Below, piece after piece: positions 8,673 through 19,689 of a stretch of 22,062 bases of DNA (position 1 is its first letter; every line of letters starts with the position of its first letter). The notes under the pieces are model-generated. The model saw only the letters and a list, made by a program, of their open reading frames with translations, ran no database searches and had not been told where the DNA came from. The stretch is from Conidiobolus incongruus B7586. Taxonomy: Eukaryota > Entomophthoromycota > Entomophthoromycetes > Entomophthorales > Conidiobolaceae. The position numbers and the translations under genes are program-made. The stretch spans positions 1-22,062 of the forward strand of contig JNEM01008727.1 in assembly GCA_000697335.1 (NCBI GenBank), read 5' to 3'.

Positions 8673-10031
8673 ATGGCTAGGTGTAATCAATTTGATTTTT
8701 CAGATGTCCATAATAACCAATTAACCCATGATTGCGAAGATGTTATACCAAATTTCAAGATAAACACAGCAGATATATATAATGAGCCTAGTCACATCTC
8801 CGAAAAGGGTGGTTATATGAATGATGTTGATAGAGGGTATGCTTGGATAGTAGTTATTGGCTCTTTCTTAATACACTTCGTAGTGTTGGGGTTTATGTAT
8901 ACTTTTGGGATATTTCTAGCATTTTATACCACTAAAGAATTCGAAGGAACAATGGATGCCTTATACGGGGCTTTTATTGGGACACTGTCGAATTGTCTTC
9001 TATGTTTGATGGGCATGTGCTCGGGTCCTTTGACAGATACCATTGGTTATAGAACTACTCTCTCTATAGGTGCATTTTTACTATGTCTTGGACAGTTATT
9101 AGCTTCTTTTTCCACAGAAGTGTGGCATTTATTCTTAACTCAAGGTTTTCTTGTTGGATTTGGAAGTTCAATGGCATTCTTCCCAGCTATTAGTGCCCCA
9201 TCTTTTTGGTTCAAAAAGAAGAAAGGTCTGGCTATTGGGATCTGTGTTGCTGGATCTGGTATCGGTGGTCTGGTATGGAGTCCTTTGATTCAAGCCTTGC
9301 TTGACTCGATCGGTTTCCGTTGGTGTCTTCGTGTATGCTGCCTGATATCCGCTGTGTGTATGACAATTGCCATTTTGCTTATCAAAGTTAAACCTACCTC
9401 GAGTTCCGAGCCTAAAAAGTGTATCGATCTTGCCCTCGTTTGCAGTCCCAAATTCTTATCCCTCTTTTGGACTGGGCTAGTCTCATCTTTTGGCTTTCTT
9501 GTCCCGTTCTACCTTATTCCACAGTATGGGAAATCCAAAGGTTTAACGTTCTCTCAAAGCAGTATTCTTGTTGGTTTAATCAATGGAGGATCTGCTCTTG
9601 GTCGTATTATCCTTGGAAGTTTAGCCGACCACATCGGACGCATCAACACAACTTTCTTAGGAATCGTCATTGCTGGATTGATTTGTCTTGTGTGTTGGGT
9701 CTTTGCTAACTCTTTTGGCGTTTTGATAGTGTTCGTTATTATTTATGGATTTTCTTCGGGTGCTGTCATCAGCATCTATCCTGCGCTGACCTCCGATATC
9801 TTCTACATGTACAATATTGCATCCGTTAATGGACTTCTTTACGTTAGTACAGCCATTCCTAACTTGGTTGGGACTCCAATCGCGTCCTTAATCCTAAAGA
9901 ATAATACTCATCTAGGTGTGCAAAATTTTCTGCCAGTTATCTTATATTCTGGTATTACTCCATTGATAGCTTGTCTTGGTATCATTTCGCTCAAGTGGTT
10001 GGTCACTGGAAACTTGCTATCTAAAGCATAA
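8673..10031 (+). CDS. MCT-like major-facilitator transporter A
   Basis: A 452-residue, single-exon plasma-membrane-type transporter of the monocarboxylate transporter family (SLC16-like, TC 2.A.1.13). Visible landmarks are DRGYAW (53-58, the TM1 family signature), GPLTDTIGYR (118-127, loop 2-3) and FWFKKKKGLAIGICVAGSG (178-196, the TM5 signature). GGSALGRIILGSLADHIGR (305-323) covers TM8 and loop 8-9, with Arg311 at the place of the substrate arginine of mammalian MCT1. The aspartate four residues earlier in MCT1 is serine here. Twelve helices start near residue 57, with a short central loop (about 239-258) and a cytosolic N tail of about 50 residues. It is co-oriented with transporter B and a dead copy downstream. 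The substrate is unknown; fungal relatives transport carboxylates, or other solutes in some subfamilies. AATAAA lies 41 bp after the stop. Confidence 0.93.
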   Translation: MARCNQFDFSDVHNNQLTHDCEDVIPNFKINTADIYNEPSHISEKGGYMNDVDRGYAWIVVIGSFLIHFVVLGFMYTFGIFLAFYTTKEFEGTMDALYGAFIGTLSNCLLCLMGMCSGPLTDTIGYRTTLSIGAFLLCLGQLLASFSTEVWHLFLTQGFLVGFGSSMAFFPAISAPSFWFKKKKGLAIGICVAGSGIGGLVWSPLIQALLDSIGFRWCLRVCCLISAVCMTIAILLIKVKPTSSSEPKKCIDLALVCSPKFLSLFWTGLVSSFGFLVPFYLIPQYGKSKGLTFSQSSILVGLINGGSALGRIILGSLADHIGRINTTFLGIVIAGLICLVCWVFANSFGVLIVFVIIYGFSSGAVISIYPALTSDIFYMYNIASVNGLLYVSTAIPNLVGTPIASLILKNNTHLGVQNFLPVILYSGITPLIACLGIISLKWLVTGNLLSKA

Positions 10032-10071
10032 TTTGTAAAAATATGATACATATCCTCTAATATATAAAAAT

Positions 10072-10077
10072 AATAAA
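10072..10077 (+). terminator. Possible poly(A) signal of transporter A
   Basis: AATAAA 41 bp after the stop codon. Confidence 0.4.
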
Positions 10078-10362
10078 TTAATTTTCACCTTATTAGTTGA
10101 ATGCACATTGATTCACAGTTTAGTAGAATTTTTTTGTAAATAATTAACATAAAATACTTTAATAGATATCAAATATAATTCCCCCTTTCTTTCACACTAT
10201 ATATATTCATATTAATCAAACTTGTAATAATTTGTCACTCTTTATATCATTATTTGTTCTCTTTATTGATTGCTTTCCTAATTTTGTTCACATCCAAATA
10301 AGGAAGTGGAGAACCAAAATGGCTAATTGCAGTGAGTTAACATGATCACATTTTGCAAATAT

Positions 10363-10402
10363 CATTATACTGTGTCAACCAATTATACACAGTATTATAA
10401 TG
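10363..10402. repeat. Hairpin-forming inverted repeat downstream of transporter A
   Basis: The arm CATTATACTGTGT (10363-10375) pairs with ACACAGTAT...AATG (10387-10402) around an 11-nt loop. It forms 13 bp with one 3-nt bulge. It lies 330 bp after the stop, too far to be an obvious 3'-end signal. No function is assigned. Confidence 0.6.
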
Positions 10403-10870
10403 TAAGATCTTTTAATCTAAAAGCTTCATCAAATTGTATTTTGACTTCTCAAATATAATCAAAGTTATTAAAGGTTAGCAAATATTATTTTTTTATATTA
10501 TATAGGTAGTTTAAATTTTTTAAGAATTGTTTTTTTAACTTAATTACTTTGATAATTTAGGGTAATTAGATAATTAAATAGTGAGATTACTGATAAGTTG
10601 TTAATGCTCACTAATATACCTTAGCAAGAATGTTTAAGAAAAGGTTGGCTGGTATTATATCCAATTAGAATTATAGCAAACTTATAGTTTAAACCTTATT
10701 AAACCAAGTAAACCATTTATAAATAAGTGATATAAATATAAGATAAATAATGATATAACTTTAAAAACCATAATAATATATTGTTATTTATAGTTATTAA
10801 GGTAAATATTATTTTATATTTGTAGAATTTAATTAAAAAAATAATAATATTAATATAGGTTTTTATTTCC
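10403..10870. other. AT-rich DNA between transporter A and the mariner relic
   Basis: No gene seen. It may include the 3' flank and the lost terminal repeat of the mariner relic, but I could not recognise a terminal inverted repeat. Confidence 0.5.
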
Positions 10871-10907
10871 ATTTTTATTAATTTTTTTATTAAAGTAAAT
10901 TAATATT

Positions 10908-11950
10908 TTAATCTTTAGATATATAAAAACCACTATATTTTTGGATAAGTTCCCATCTATTAATTTGGCCATATATCCCCTTTTTATAGAAATTTTTTTT
11001 TATTGTTTAAATAAATTTTAAAAATTCAGCTTTTATTTGTTTAAGTTTTTAAAAAACTTTATTTTTTAAAAACCTTTTAAAATGTCTAAAAAAATAAAAA
11101 TCATTAGATATAAAATTAAAAGAATATATTAAATATAATAATAGTTCAAATTAATTATAATCTAAAATATATAAGGTTTCAACTATTATATATGGTTTTA
11201 TATTATTATTATGGTAATATATTAACATAAGAGTTTGTGTATTTTCTAAGTTTTTACTTAAAAAATACTCTGGTTTTTGTTTTCTTAATACTTTATATTA
11301 CTTTTAGATTTTTTTAAAATATTATTCTCTATTTATCTTTTGTTTTTCTTTTTTGAATTTATAATATATTATACTTTTCTAATCCTATTATATAATTAAC
11401 ATTAGTTTTTCCATATATATTTGTTTTTGCTTGACTTTTAATTTTTGTTTTTTTAGTTACTTAATAATATTCATAAATTATATTATTAAAAATTATCTAT
11501 ATTTCATTAGTAATAATAAAATTCTTTCAGAAATTTAAGTCTTTTTATAAATTTTGTAAATAAGAAGTATATGCTAATTATCTAACTTATTGAATATTTT
11601 TAATATATAAAATACCTAATTTGATACCTTCTAAACTTTATTATTTTTTTAATTATTTTGATAATTAACTAAAAACTTAAATTTAATATCTTTGAAAATT
11701 CCTCTAAATTATAATTAATATGAATTTCTATAATATCTAATATTTCTTTATTAGATACTTTTATTTTTCTACTTATATATGGTTTATCTTTAATATAATA
11801 ATCATTATTTTAAAAACATACAAACCATTTTTGACAATATCTAAGAATAATAATATCTTCACCATATACTTGGTTAATAATTTTACATGACTCAGATGGT
11901 TTATATAATTTGATTAAAATGAAATAACATAATATTTCTTAAGAGATTAT
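10908..11950 (-). mobile_element. Decayed Tc1/mariner-family DNA transposon (transposase relic)
   Basis: Read on the minus strand, nearly a whole mariner transposase can be followed in order. The N-terminal helix-turn-helix region reads KPSESCKIINQVYGED and then RYCQKWF, matching the mariner VYGED..CQRWF block. The second N-terminal helix block follows. Around the first catalytic position TNE stands where TDE is expected. A former WWD block survives as two stops followed by Asp. YHNNN stands opposite HDNAR, SFNFISNDFYFFR opposite SPDLAPSDYHLFR, and FYKKGIYGQINRWE is the C-terminal block before a stop at 10908. Two of the three catalytic aspartates now read Asn. There are many stops and at least one frameshift, so it is dead and old. 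Length matches the family's roughly 345 residues. Ends and TA duplication were not identified. Confidence 0.85.
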
Positions 11951-12059
11951 TATTAAGCTTTGGTAGTACTATTATAAAAAATTTATATTCAAAAAGTAAA
12001 ATTAGATTCTGCACTTAATTTATATTAATTTTAGAAATTTTAACTGCCTTTTAAAGTTG

Positions 12060-15000
12060 GTTTTACATTAACTACACTGAATTGTGAATGTAATTAGGAA
12101 GATAATCAATAAATTAGTATTGTATTAATTTTTTTAATTAAACAATAATAATTCAAATATTATTAATTAAACTTTCAATAAAAATTGTAAAAATCAAAAT
12201 TAGATATATTTTAGCAAGTGAGATTATAATACTAACTATTGTATATAATTAACACCAGAGAAAATAAGCTATAATCAAACTTTTGATTATCAAATTTTAT
12301 GTTGTAGTTTAATATTTAATTTAATATAAGAAACACCAAATAGATTTCCTAATTTTGAATATTAGAAGAGAAGTTAATTAATTATCTTTAATATATAACT
12401 ATTAAATTATTTTCTAAAAATATACATACTCCATTATATATTCAATAGCTTTATTGAGGAATTCAAATATAAGACTTTTATATTGAAAATTCCAATTTAA
12501 TAATATAATTACTTTGCAACAGATCAATATATTATAACCATTATCAAAATAATTATTAAACTATGAATAAAATTTGTAATGTTCAAGGATATTTTAACAA
12601 TATGGAATATAAATATAGCATTACATATGAGATTTATACTTTATAAGCTTCATGTTTATTGACATATTAATATATAATAAGTAAATTATTAAAATCTAGT
12701 ATCGAAATTGAGAATATAATTAATAATATAATAATCGATTATATAAAATATTGTACGTAAAATTTAATGACTTACTCTAGTTTGTTATTCACTAAATAGA
12801 TCTATGTTTGATTAGCATACTAAAAACAACAAAATACAAAGATATAGGTTTCTATTACTCTCTATAAATCATTATGATATAAGTATATCCTATATTCTAT
12901 TCTACTATATAGCTTAAATCTCAATTATCTTATCATTAGCCTATATAATCGATAAATTTAAATTCCATCAATGTTAATAAAAATATAATTATTATTAATT
13001 AATTACCAAGCAATATTTTCTATTTGACTATTATATTCAATTTATGTAATTTGAAGATTATATTGTATATAATATTTTAAATATATCAATTTGAATCGTT
13101 TTATCATTGATTGAAATTTTATTTATAGCTGATCAACAAAAATATTTAAGTGTCTCTTTATGATACAGTTGGTTTTAGCTCAGCCTTAACTAATATATAT
13201 TTAAAAGTTTTATCCATTGCTTAAGAATAATTTCTGAATAATAAAACATGATTATAAAGATCAACAATGTTAAGCATTTATTCTGCAAAATAGTTTCAAT
13301 ATCTCTTGTAACCTGAATAATAAAACTATTATTCTTGTTAAAATTTTTGATTAAAATTAGGATCTATATTGTTCTACACTTAGGTAAAGTTCTAAATTAC
13401 AATAATAAGTAATAATTAAAAGAATTTCCATTAATAAGAAATATTTCCACATATTTGAATTATATATAAATTATTTAATTAGTATTTTTATAATCTTTGA
13501 AAAAAAATCATCATGAAAACAACTAAATTATTACCATGGAATTGAAGAAATGGGAAATTTTTTAATTTCTGATTTTTCAAACATATTATTAGTTTCAAAT
13601 AAGCAAATATATACAAAACAAATAGGAAAATAAATTTTATATTATATATTTATTTTTACTTTGTATATATTAAAATGTTTATTTTTTTTCAATTGCAAAA
13701 AATTCCCATTATTTAAATTACAAAGTAATATTAAAAAATCAATAAATTTTCTAAATCAAAATTTGATTATCACATTTCAAATGAATAAAGTGATTTATTA
13801 AAAATTATTACGTTCAAGTTATTAAAAATTTTATTTATATATAACTAATTTAATATATTAGCAAAAGAATTGTTAATACATTTCACAAATATCCTTTATA
13901 TATTTAACTTTAACAGTCTCTATAAAGCTTAATTACTTAGAAATCATATTTAATTAATATGCTGTATTAATAGTTTTTTGATTAAAATTATAATAATTTC
14001 ATTATATAAGTTTTATAACATATATAAAATGTTTTATGAGCATTTAACAATTAATAAATGATATATTTTTAGAAAACAAACATTTTGAAAAATATTTCCT
14101 AAATCACCAATATTGACACCAATAAAACTATCTTTTTAAAGATATGAGTGAGCTCACCAAGCCAATTAGTGCCTATTCTAGATTATTATATTTAGGTTTC
14201 CTAACAACTAGTTAACAAATAATACTAAGATTTTATATGAAGGATATATAAATTGGATTTTGTTAATATAACGTTATTTCATGAGAATTGGCAAATGTAA
14301 ATATAAAAAATCAATAAAGTTATGAGTAATGAAAGGATAACATATCTGATATAATTTATATTGAAAAAAAATAAAATTAGGCAAAGTAAACTTATTGATC
14401 TAATGATACTCAGTGAATTAAAAATTGTATCAAATAATTTTTACCAATTTGAATACATTAATACACAAAATAGAGGATTTAATTTGTAAGAGAAGTATAG
14501 CAATTATACATGACATCATTTAAATTTGTGTAATTCTGTTTATCTTCTAATATATATAAATAATATGATAAAAATGTAGCATCATATTATGTATAATTGG
14601 AATATATTTAATAAATTTTTGATAAATTCTGAGAGTTTAAATTGTTTAGATATTAGTCATAAAATTATAATCTCACAAAATTTAAATTCATGAATCATAC
14701 GTATTTAAGAAACCAGAGTTTGAATACTATTAATTAATTTTAAACTTGTATATTTCATAACTCTTTTATCTATTTTTAACATGTGGAAATTTTGGCTATA
14801 TTTGGTATATCAAGTTGATATCTCAATATTTTTTTTAAAGCAATTTCATTTGCATATTAAAGGATGTTTAATTCTGAAATATTAATTAACTGATTAATAG
14901 CGGAAGTTGGCAAATTTTCAATTTCCAAATAGAAGTATAAAATTAAAAACTTTAATAGAATAATAAATGAAAAAATTCACAAATTTAATAGGCAAATATT

Positions 15001-16777
15001 GTATAGAGAATGTGTTTAAAATCATATATATTGCAATAGGATAACATTAGTTATTTACAGACCCGATGTTAATACTCTTTTCATTGTTCGTTTAAAATTG
15101 ATAATAACTTGTTATATCGCTAGATCGAAATTTAATGTCCGTTGGACTTTTAATGCGAAAAATAATATAGATCCAATCAAGTTGCAAATTTTTTGTTAGT
15201 TACATTGATAGGTTGTGATATTCTAAATAGAAACAATAGCATTAATTTGTCTTATTATTGTATTAAACAAAAATTAATAAAAATATAACACTAAGCTCTA
15301 CTGATGTTAATAACTTACAAAAAGTCAAGTTTTTATCAAAAATAGAATCCTTGACTACTTGATATATTGGTTGATAATTTCACATTAAGCTATTTTTATC
15401 AATTTTATTTTGCCTATGTATTTAAATATAATTTTTCAATTAATCTTAAATCAATTAAGGAAAAAATGTAGAGCCTGACTGAATTCTTCGATATAACAAT
15501 ACATTAAATCTCTATAATTTGGCTAAACTTGCTAGAAAAATAATTTATTTTTTGGACTATAAAATTGAAAATCAATAAAAATTTATATTTATTATTTACA
15601 ATTAACGCGAAAAAAGTTAAATCTATATAAAATTAAAAAGAGCATTGCTTGGATTATAAATTTATGTTTCACCGATTTTTTAAAGGTTCAATATTCTTTC
15701 ATTCTGCATATTGTTCTCTTCTGCATAATAAAAATTAATTCCATAATATTAATTGCTAAATGAACTAATTAGACTTGTATTCAATTTATGTGGACCAATT
15801 CAAATTGAAAAGAGGGATAGTGGTGGTACAGTCATTTTGAGTTATTAATGGATGTATTATGATATTTCGTGCACTATTTGAAAACTTGAAAATCTCATTA
15901 TTCAAGCTCATTTTAAAATTAATTATAAATTTAATTATAAATTGACTTATTATCAACATATCTATCTCAAATCATGATTAAATCTTAATACAATCTTTCT
16001 TAAACTAAGATATGAAGGGTGAAAATGCGTTTCCAAACGGCATGAATAATTCAATATCATTGCACATCCCTGGTGGCACAATTTAATAATTTAGCAATGC
16101 AGATTTAGATCACCAACTGAAATAATAAAAATAAAGAAATTCTTCCAAATATTAAGACATTTATATATACATATTTAAATATATCATAAAAAATGGATTT
16201 AGTTAATACCTTGTTGCCAAGAATCTCTATATTAATTAATAGTTTTATTATATCTAAATATTATCAAATTAAAAGATGGAAAAAATAAATGTTGACTTAC
16301 AGCATAAATTAAGATATTACATATTACATCACATATAAATTATAGTGGCATTTTAGTATATTTTTCAAATTTAGTATATAACTTATGAATAATAGTTTTA
16401 TTAAAATAATGAATTATTAACATATTGACCTAATAAGAGATTAAATAATGTGATAGTTTCAATTATATACTTTTAAAATTGAAAATAGAAATTAATTTGA
16501 AAATATTTCTTTATATCACCTAATTCCAAAGCACATCGATTTTTTTGATTTTATCATATATTCAATAAAAATTTTTAACCAAAAATTATATGAAAAAAAA
16601 TAAATAATTTTAAATTTAAACATATTTGATTTAGTTTAACATTAAAATATACATTAAATATATTGTATATCACGAATGAATAATTTTGATTAAAGATCTT
16701 ATGCAATTAATTAATTGTTGAAAATATAGATAGCCTCATTTAGGAAATAGTTCGATATTATATCATCTTTTAATTGA
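12060..16777. other. Long gene-free AT-rich gap before transporter B
   Basis: About 4.7 kb without a supportable gene, RNA gene or intact element. Three small patches have more balanced composition: 14144-14215, 15120-15300 and 16012-16086. Two of them hold tiny ATG-to-stop frames of 23 and 24 codons. None has a recognisable motif. The length and composition suggest eroded transposon or gene debris beyond recognition by eye. Confidence 0.5.
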
Positions 16778-16785
16778 TATAAATA
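16778..16785 (+). promoter_or_regulatory. TATA-box candidate of transporter B
   Basis: TATAAATA, 153 bp before the ATG and immediately upstream of a G-free pyrimidine-rich tract. This arrangement, with a TATA-like word before a CT-rich start region, is typical of strong fungal promoters. Confidence 0.45.
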
Positions 16786-16790
16786 TAGGC

Positions 16791-16861
16791 TTTTCTATCA
16801 TCTCTACTATCTCTTAACTCATTTTTCTATCAACTAACCTAACTCATCATTTCTATTCATT
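16791..16861 (+). promoter_or_regulatory. Pyrimidine-rich, G-free tract in the transporter B promoter
   Basis: 71 bases on the plus strand without a single G and dominated by C/T runs such as CTATCATCTCTACTATCTC, 77-147 bp before the ATG. CT-rich tracts near transcription starts are known from highly expressed fungal genes. Transporter A lacks an equivalent tract, hinting at different expression. Confidence 0.5.
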
Positions 16862-16937
16862 TGGGTTCCTATCCCCAATTAAAAAAACTTCTTATTCAAC
16901 CTATTTATTACAGTATTTAAAATATAAAAAACCAAAT

Positions 16938-18296
16938 ATGACAACATCAAAAGAATATATACCATCAAATATTATCAAAACCGAATCAATTCATGATGTT
17001 GAAGTTGGTTCTACAGTTTCCGAGTATACTCAATCTAAAAGCTATAAATTCTCTTCAATCATGTTTTGGAAGAGAAATTATATGAATGATATGGATTGTG
17101 GTTATGCTTGGATGATAGTAATTGGTTCATTTCTAGTACATTTCGTAGTATTAGGTTATACATATTCATTCGGTGTATTTCTATCATTTTATATTCAAAA
17201 AGAATTTGAGGGAAAAATGGATGTTTTCACGGGAGTTTTCATTGGAACATTGTCAAATTCTCTACAATCTCTCATGGGGATGTGTGCTGGTCCATTAACT
17301 GACAAGATTGGGTATAGAGCCACACTTGCTATCGGTGGTTTTTTAATATGCCTTGGGCAACTGTTAGCGTCATTTTCTACAGAAGTATGGCACTTATTCT
17401 TAACTCAGGGTTTCTTAGTTGGCTTTGGAAATTCGCTGGCCTTCTTTCCAGCCATTAGTGCACCATCGTTCTGGTTCAAAGAAAAAAAGGGGTTTGCCAT
17501 TGGTATTTGTGTTTCTGGATCAGGTATCGGTGGCCTTGTATGGAGTCCAATGATTCAGATCTTACTCGATTCCGTCGGATTCCGCTGGTGTCATCGTATT
17601 TGCTGTTTGATCTGTGGTACATGTATGGCAATATCAGTTATCCTTATCAAAGCCAAACCAATAGCCCGATCTGACGGTAAAAAGTCAATTGATTTTTCTC
17701 TCATTTCAAATGGCAAATTCATGTCTATGTTTTGGACTGGAATGATTATCTCCTTCGGATATTTAGTCCCATACTTCCTTATTCCTGAATATGGCCAGGC
17801 CAAAGGTTTATCAGATTTTGAAAATAGTGTCGTTGTTGGCTTGATGAATGGAGGGTCCGCTTTAGGTCGTGTCTTCCTTGGTATTATGGCTGATTACATT
17901 GGTCGTATCAATATTTTATTCTTGGGAACTTTCATTGGTGGACTAAGTTGCCTAGTATGCTGGGTTTTTGCGAAATCATTTACTTTTTTAATCGTGTTCG
18001 CTGTCATTTATGGGTTTACTTCAGGTGCATTCATAAGTAGCTTTCCTGCATTATCATCGGATTTATTCTCAACGTATAACATTGCATCGGTAAATGGCCT
18101 TCTTTACGTAGGTCGAGCAATTCCCAATTTAGTAGGAGCTCCCATTGCTTCTGCCATTCTTGAAAGCAATACTCGCGGAGGTACAGCAGACTTTCTACCT
18201 GTGATTATATATGCTGGTATGGCACCTTTGGTATCTTGCCTCGGTATCCTTTGGCTCAAAATTTTAGTTACTGGGAAATTATTTTCTAAAGCCTAA
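16938..18296 (+). CDS. MCT-like major-facilitator transporter B
   Basis: A 452-residue, single-exon paralogue of transporter A, exactly equal in length and alignable without a gap. Residues 51-452 are about 70% identical by hand count (281 of 402), while the first 47 residues share almost nothing. Family landmarks are DCGYAW (53-58), GPLTDKIGYR (118-127), FWFKEKKGFAIGICVSGSG (178-196) and GGSALGRVFLGIMADYIGR (305-323), keeping the TM8 arginine at 311. Twelve helices are predicted with a short central loop. It very probably moves a carboxylate or similar small solute across the plasma membrane; the substrate is unknown. The ATG at 16938 is the first in frame and matches A in length. AATAAA lies 65 bp after the stop. 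Confidence 0.93.
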   Translation: MTTSKEYIPSNIIKTESIHDVEVGSTVSEYTQSKSYKFSSIMFWKRNYMNDMDCGYAWMIVIGSFLVHFVVLGYTYSFGVFLSFYIQKEFEGKMDVFTGVFIGTLSNSLQSLMGMCAGPLTDKIGYRATLAIGGFLICLGQLLASFSTEVWHLFLTQGFLVGFGNSLAFFPAISAPSFWFKEKKGFAIGICVSGSGIGGLVWSPMIQILLDSVGFRWCHRICCLICGTCMAISVILIKAKPIARSDGKKSIDFSLISNGKFMSMFWTGMIISFGYLVPYFLIPEYGQAKGLSDFENSVVVGLMNGGSALGRVFLGIMADYIGRINILFLGTFIGGLSCLVCWVFAKSFTFLIVFAVIYGFTSGAFISSFPALSSDLFSTYNIASVNGLLYVGRAIPNLVGAPIASAILESNTRGGTADFLPVIIYAGMAPLVSCLGILWLKILVTGKLFSKA

Positions 18297-18360
18297 GTTT
18301 TAATGGAGTATTTAAACAATTATAATCTCAGCACCCTAAAATTATATACTTTAATCATTG

Positions 18361-18366
18361 AATAAA
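18361..18366 (+). terminator. Possible poly(A) signal of transporter B
   Basis: AATAAA 65 bp after the stop codon. Confidence 0.4.
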
Positions 18367-18400
18367 TCATAACATATTCTAAAAAAGTAACTTAAGTTTG

Positions 18401-18432
18401 ATTATTATTATTATTATTATTATTGTTATTAT
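18401..18432. repeat. (ATT)n microsatellite
   Basis: An uninterrupted (ATT)n run to about 18424, then one imperfect unit, just past the likely 3' end of transporter B. Confidence 0.85.
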
Positions 18433-19680
18433 ATTTTGCTTGTGATGAAAATAAGGAATATGGATGATTAAGGATCATCTAGCGAGTTATGTAAAATAAG
18501 ATTATATTCATTCATTAATATTGTATACATAGATATTTTATGAGATTTTTTATATCTTGAAAAACTGAAAATAGTCATAATTATTTTTTTATTTAAAAAA
18601 TTATAGAAGAAAAATTCGAGATACTGCAACCTTAACTTGAGTATTATATCTCAATACACCAAAGGAGAATAATATTATATATTTGCTTAAAATTTGAGAA
18701 TATTGTATATTTCAATATATTTATATATTCCAAAAAATATAAATTATAATATTTTTTTACTTATATAATAGTACAATTGAATTTTAAAAAAATTTGATTA
18801 TCAAACTTTTTTAATTATATTCAATTGATAATATCAATGAAATTAAAATTATTGGCATAAATCTTTTTATAAAATCAATAATTAATTTAAATTAATACTA
18901 ATCATTTTAATATTATTAATAAATAATTTTCAAAATGTTACTACGTATAAATTATTAAAAATTTCATCATAATTTTATAATTAATATTTTTTGAATCCAA
19001 ATTTAGGTTTTAAATTTAATTATGTAACTAATTTAAATAGACTAATTTATTTTAATAAAATATTTGCATTTAATTTAATTAACCAGTTTGACAATGTCAA
19101 ATAATTAACTTGCATTAAGAAATATAGGTTTAGAGATAAGAATTAATAGGAAATCTATTAATCTATTAATAAATATTTTATTTTATTAAAATAATATCTA
19201 ATATCATATCAATAATTTTTTTAGAGCTCTATCTAAAAAAATCTTTTCGTATTAGCATTATTTTTAACTAATAATCAAGGTGAAAGTTAAAATTAATAAT
19301 TGTGGTGATTAATTTAATATTAGTAATTTGTTGATTAAATATGAGTTTTGTAATATGGAAACTAAATTGCATAAATTTATGATATAATATTATGTTTATC
19401 TTTTTTTACTTCCATTTATTCCTATTTTTAGAATCGATATCTTCCTAGCAGGAATAATAATTAACACTTTAATATTAATTTATGGTTTATTGTATTACTT
19501 AATCTCTTTTTTTACATAATTATTGGATAAAATCATTAAAATTGAAAAAAAAAGTTTGATCAAATTTGATCACTGTAACTTATTGAAAATACTTAAATCT
19601 CCATGGTTTAAATATGAATAAGAAATAATGTCAAATGCGGAATGATTATGAATAATTTGCAAAAAAATATTATTGAAAAC
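18433..19680. other. AT-rich spacer between transporter B and the dead third copy
   Basis: No gene or element seen. The last 150 bases or so would hold the N-terminal tail and promoter of the dead copy, but that part of the family is not conserved enough to recognise. Confidence 0.5.
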
Positions 19681-19689
19681 ATATATTTC

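Noticed and set aside
10319-10345. ATG with a short MANC.. start resembling the first residues of transporter A (MARC)
   Set aside because: It stops after eight codons. The downstream resemblance (one shared AACCAATTA word) is too short to support another dead copy.
10780-12100. Candidate terminal inverted repeats for the mariner relic (AAGG-starting words near 10800 and 12050)
   Set aside because: The match is short and weak and no TA duplication could be paired, so the ends are left undefined.
15110-15300. Coding-like patch with a faint resemblance to the end of a retroelement protease
   Set aside because: The similarity is only a few residues and no neighbouring retroelement domain is recognisable; not enough to call a fossil.
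15790-15840. Purine-rich patch resembling the TM1 codons of the transporters
   Set aside because: The match is limited to about ten bases and the following sequence does not continue the alignment.
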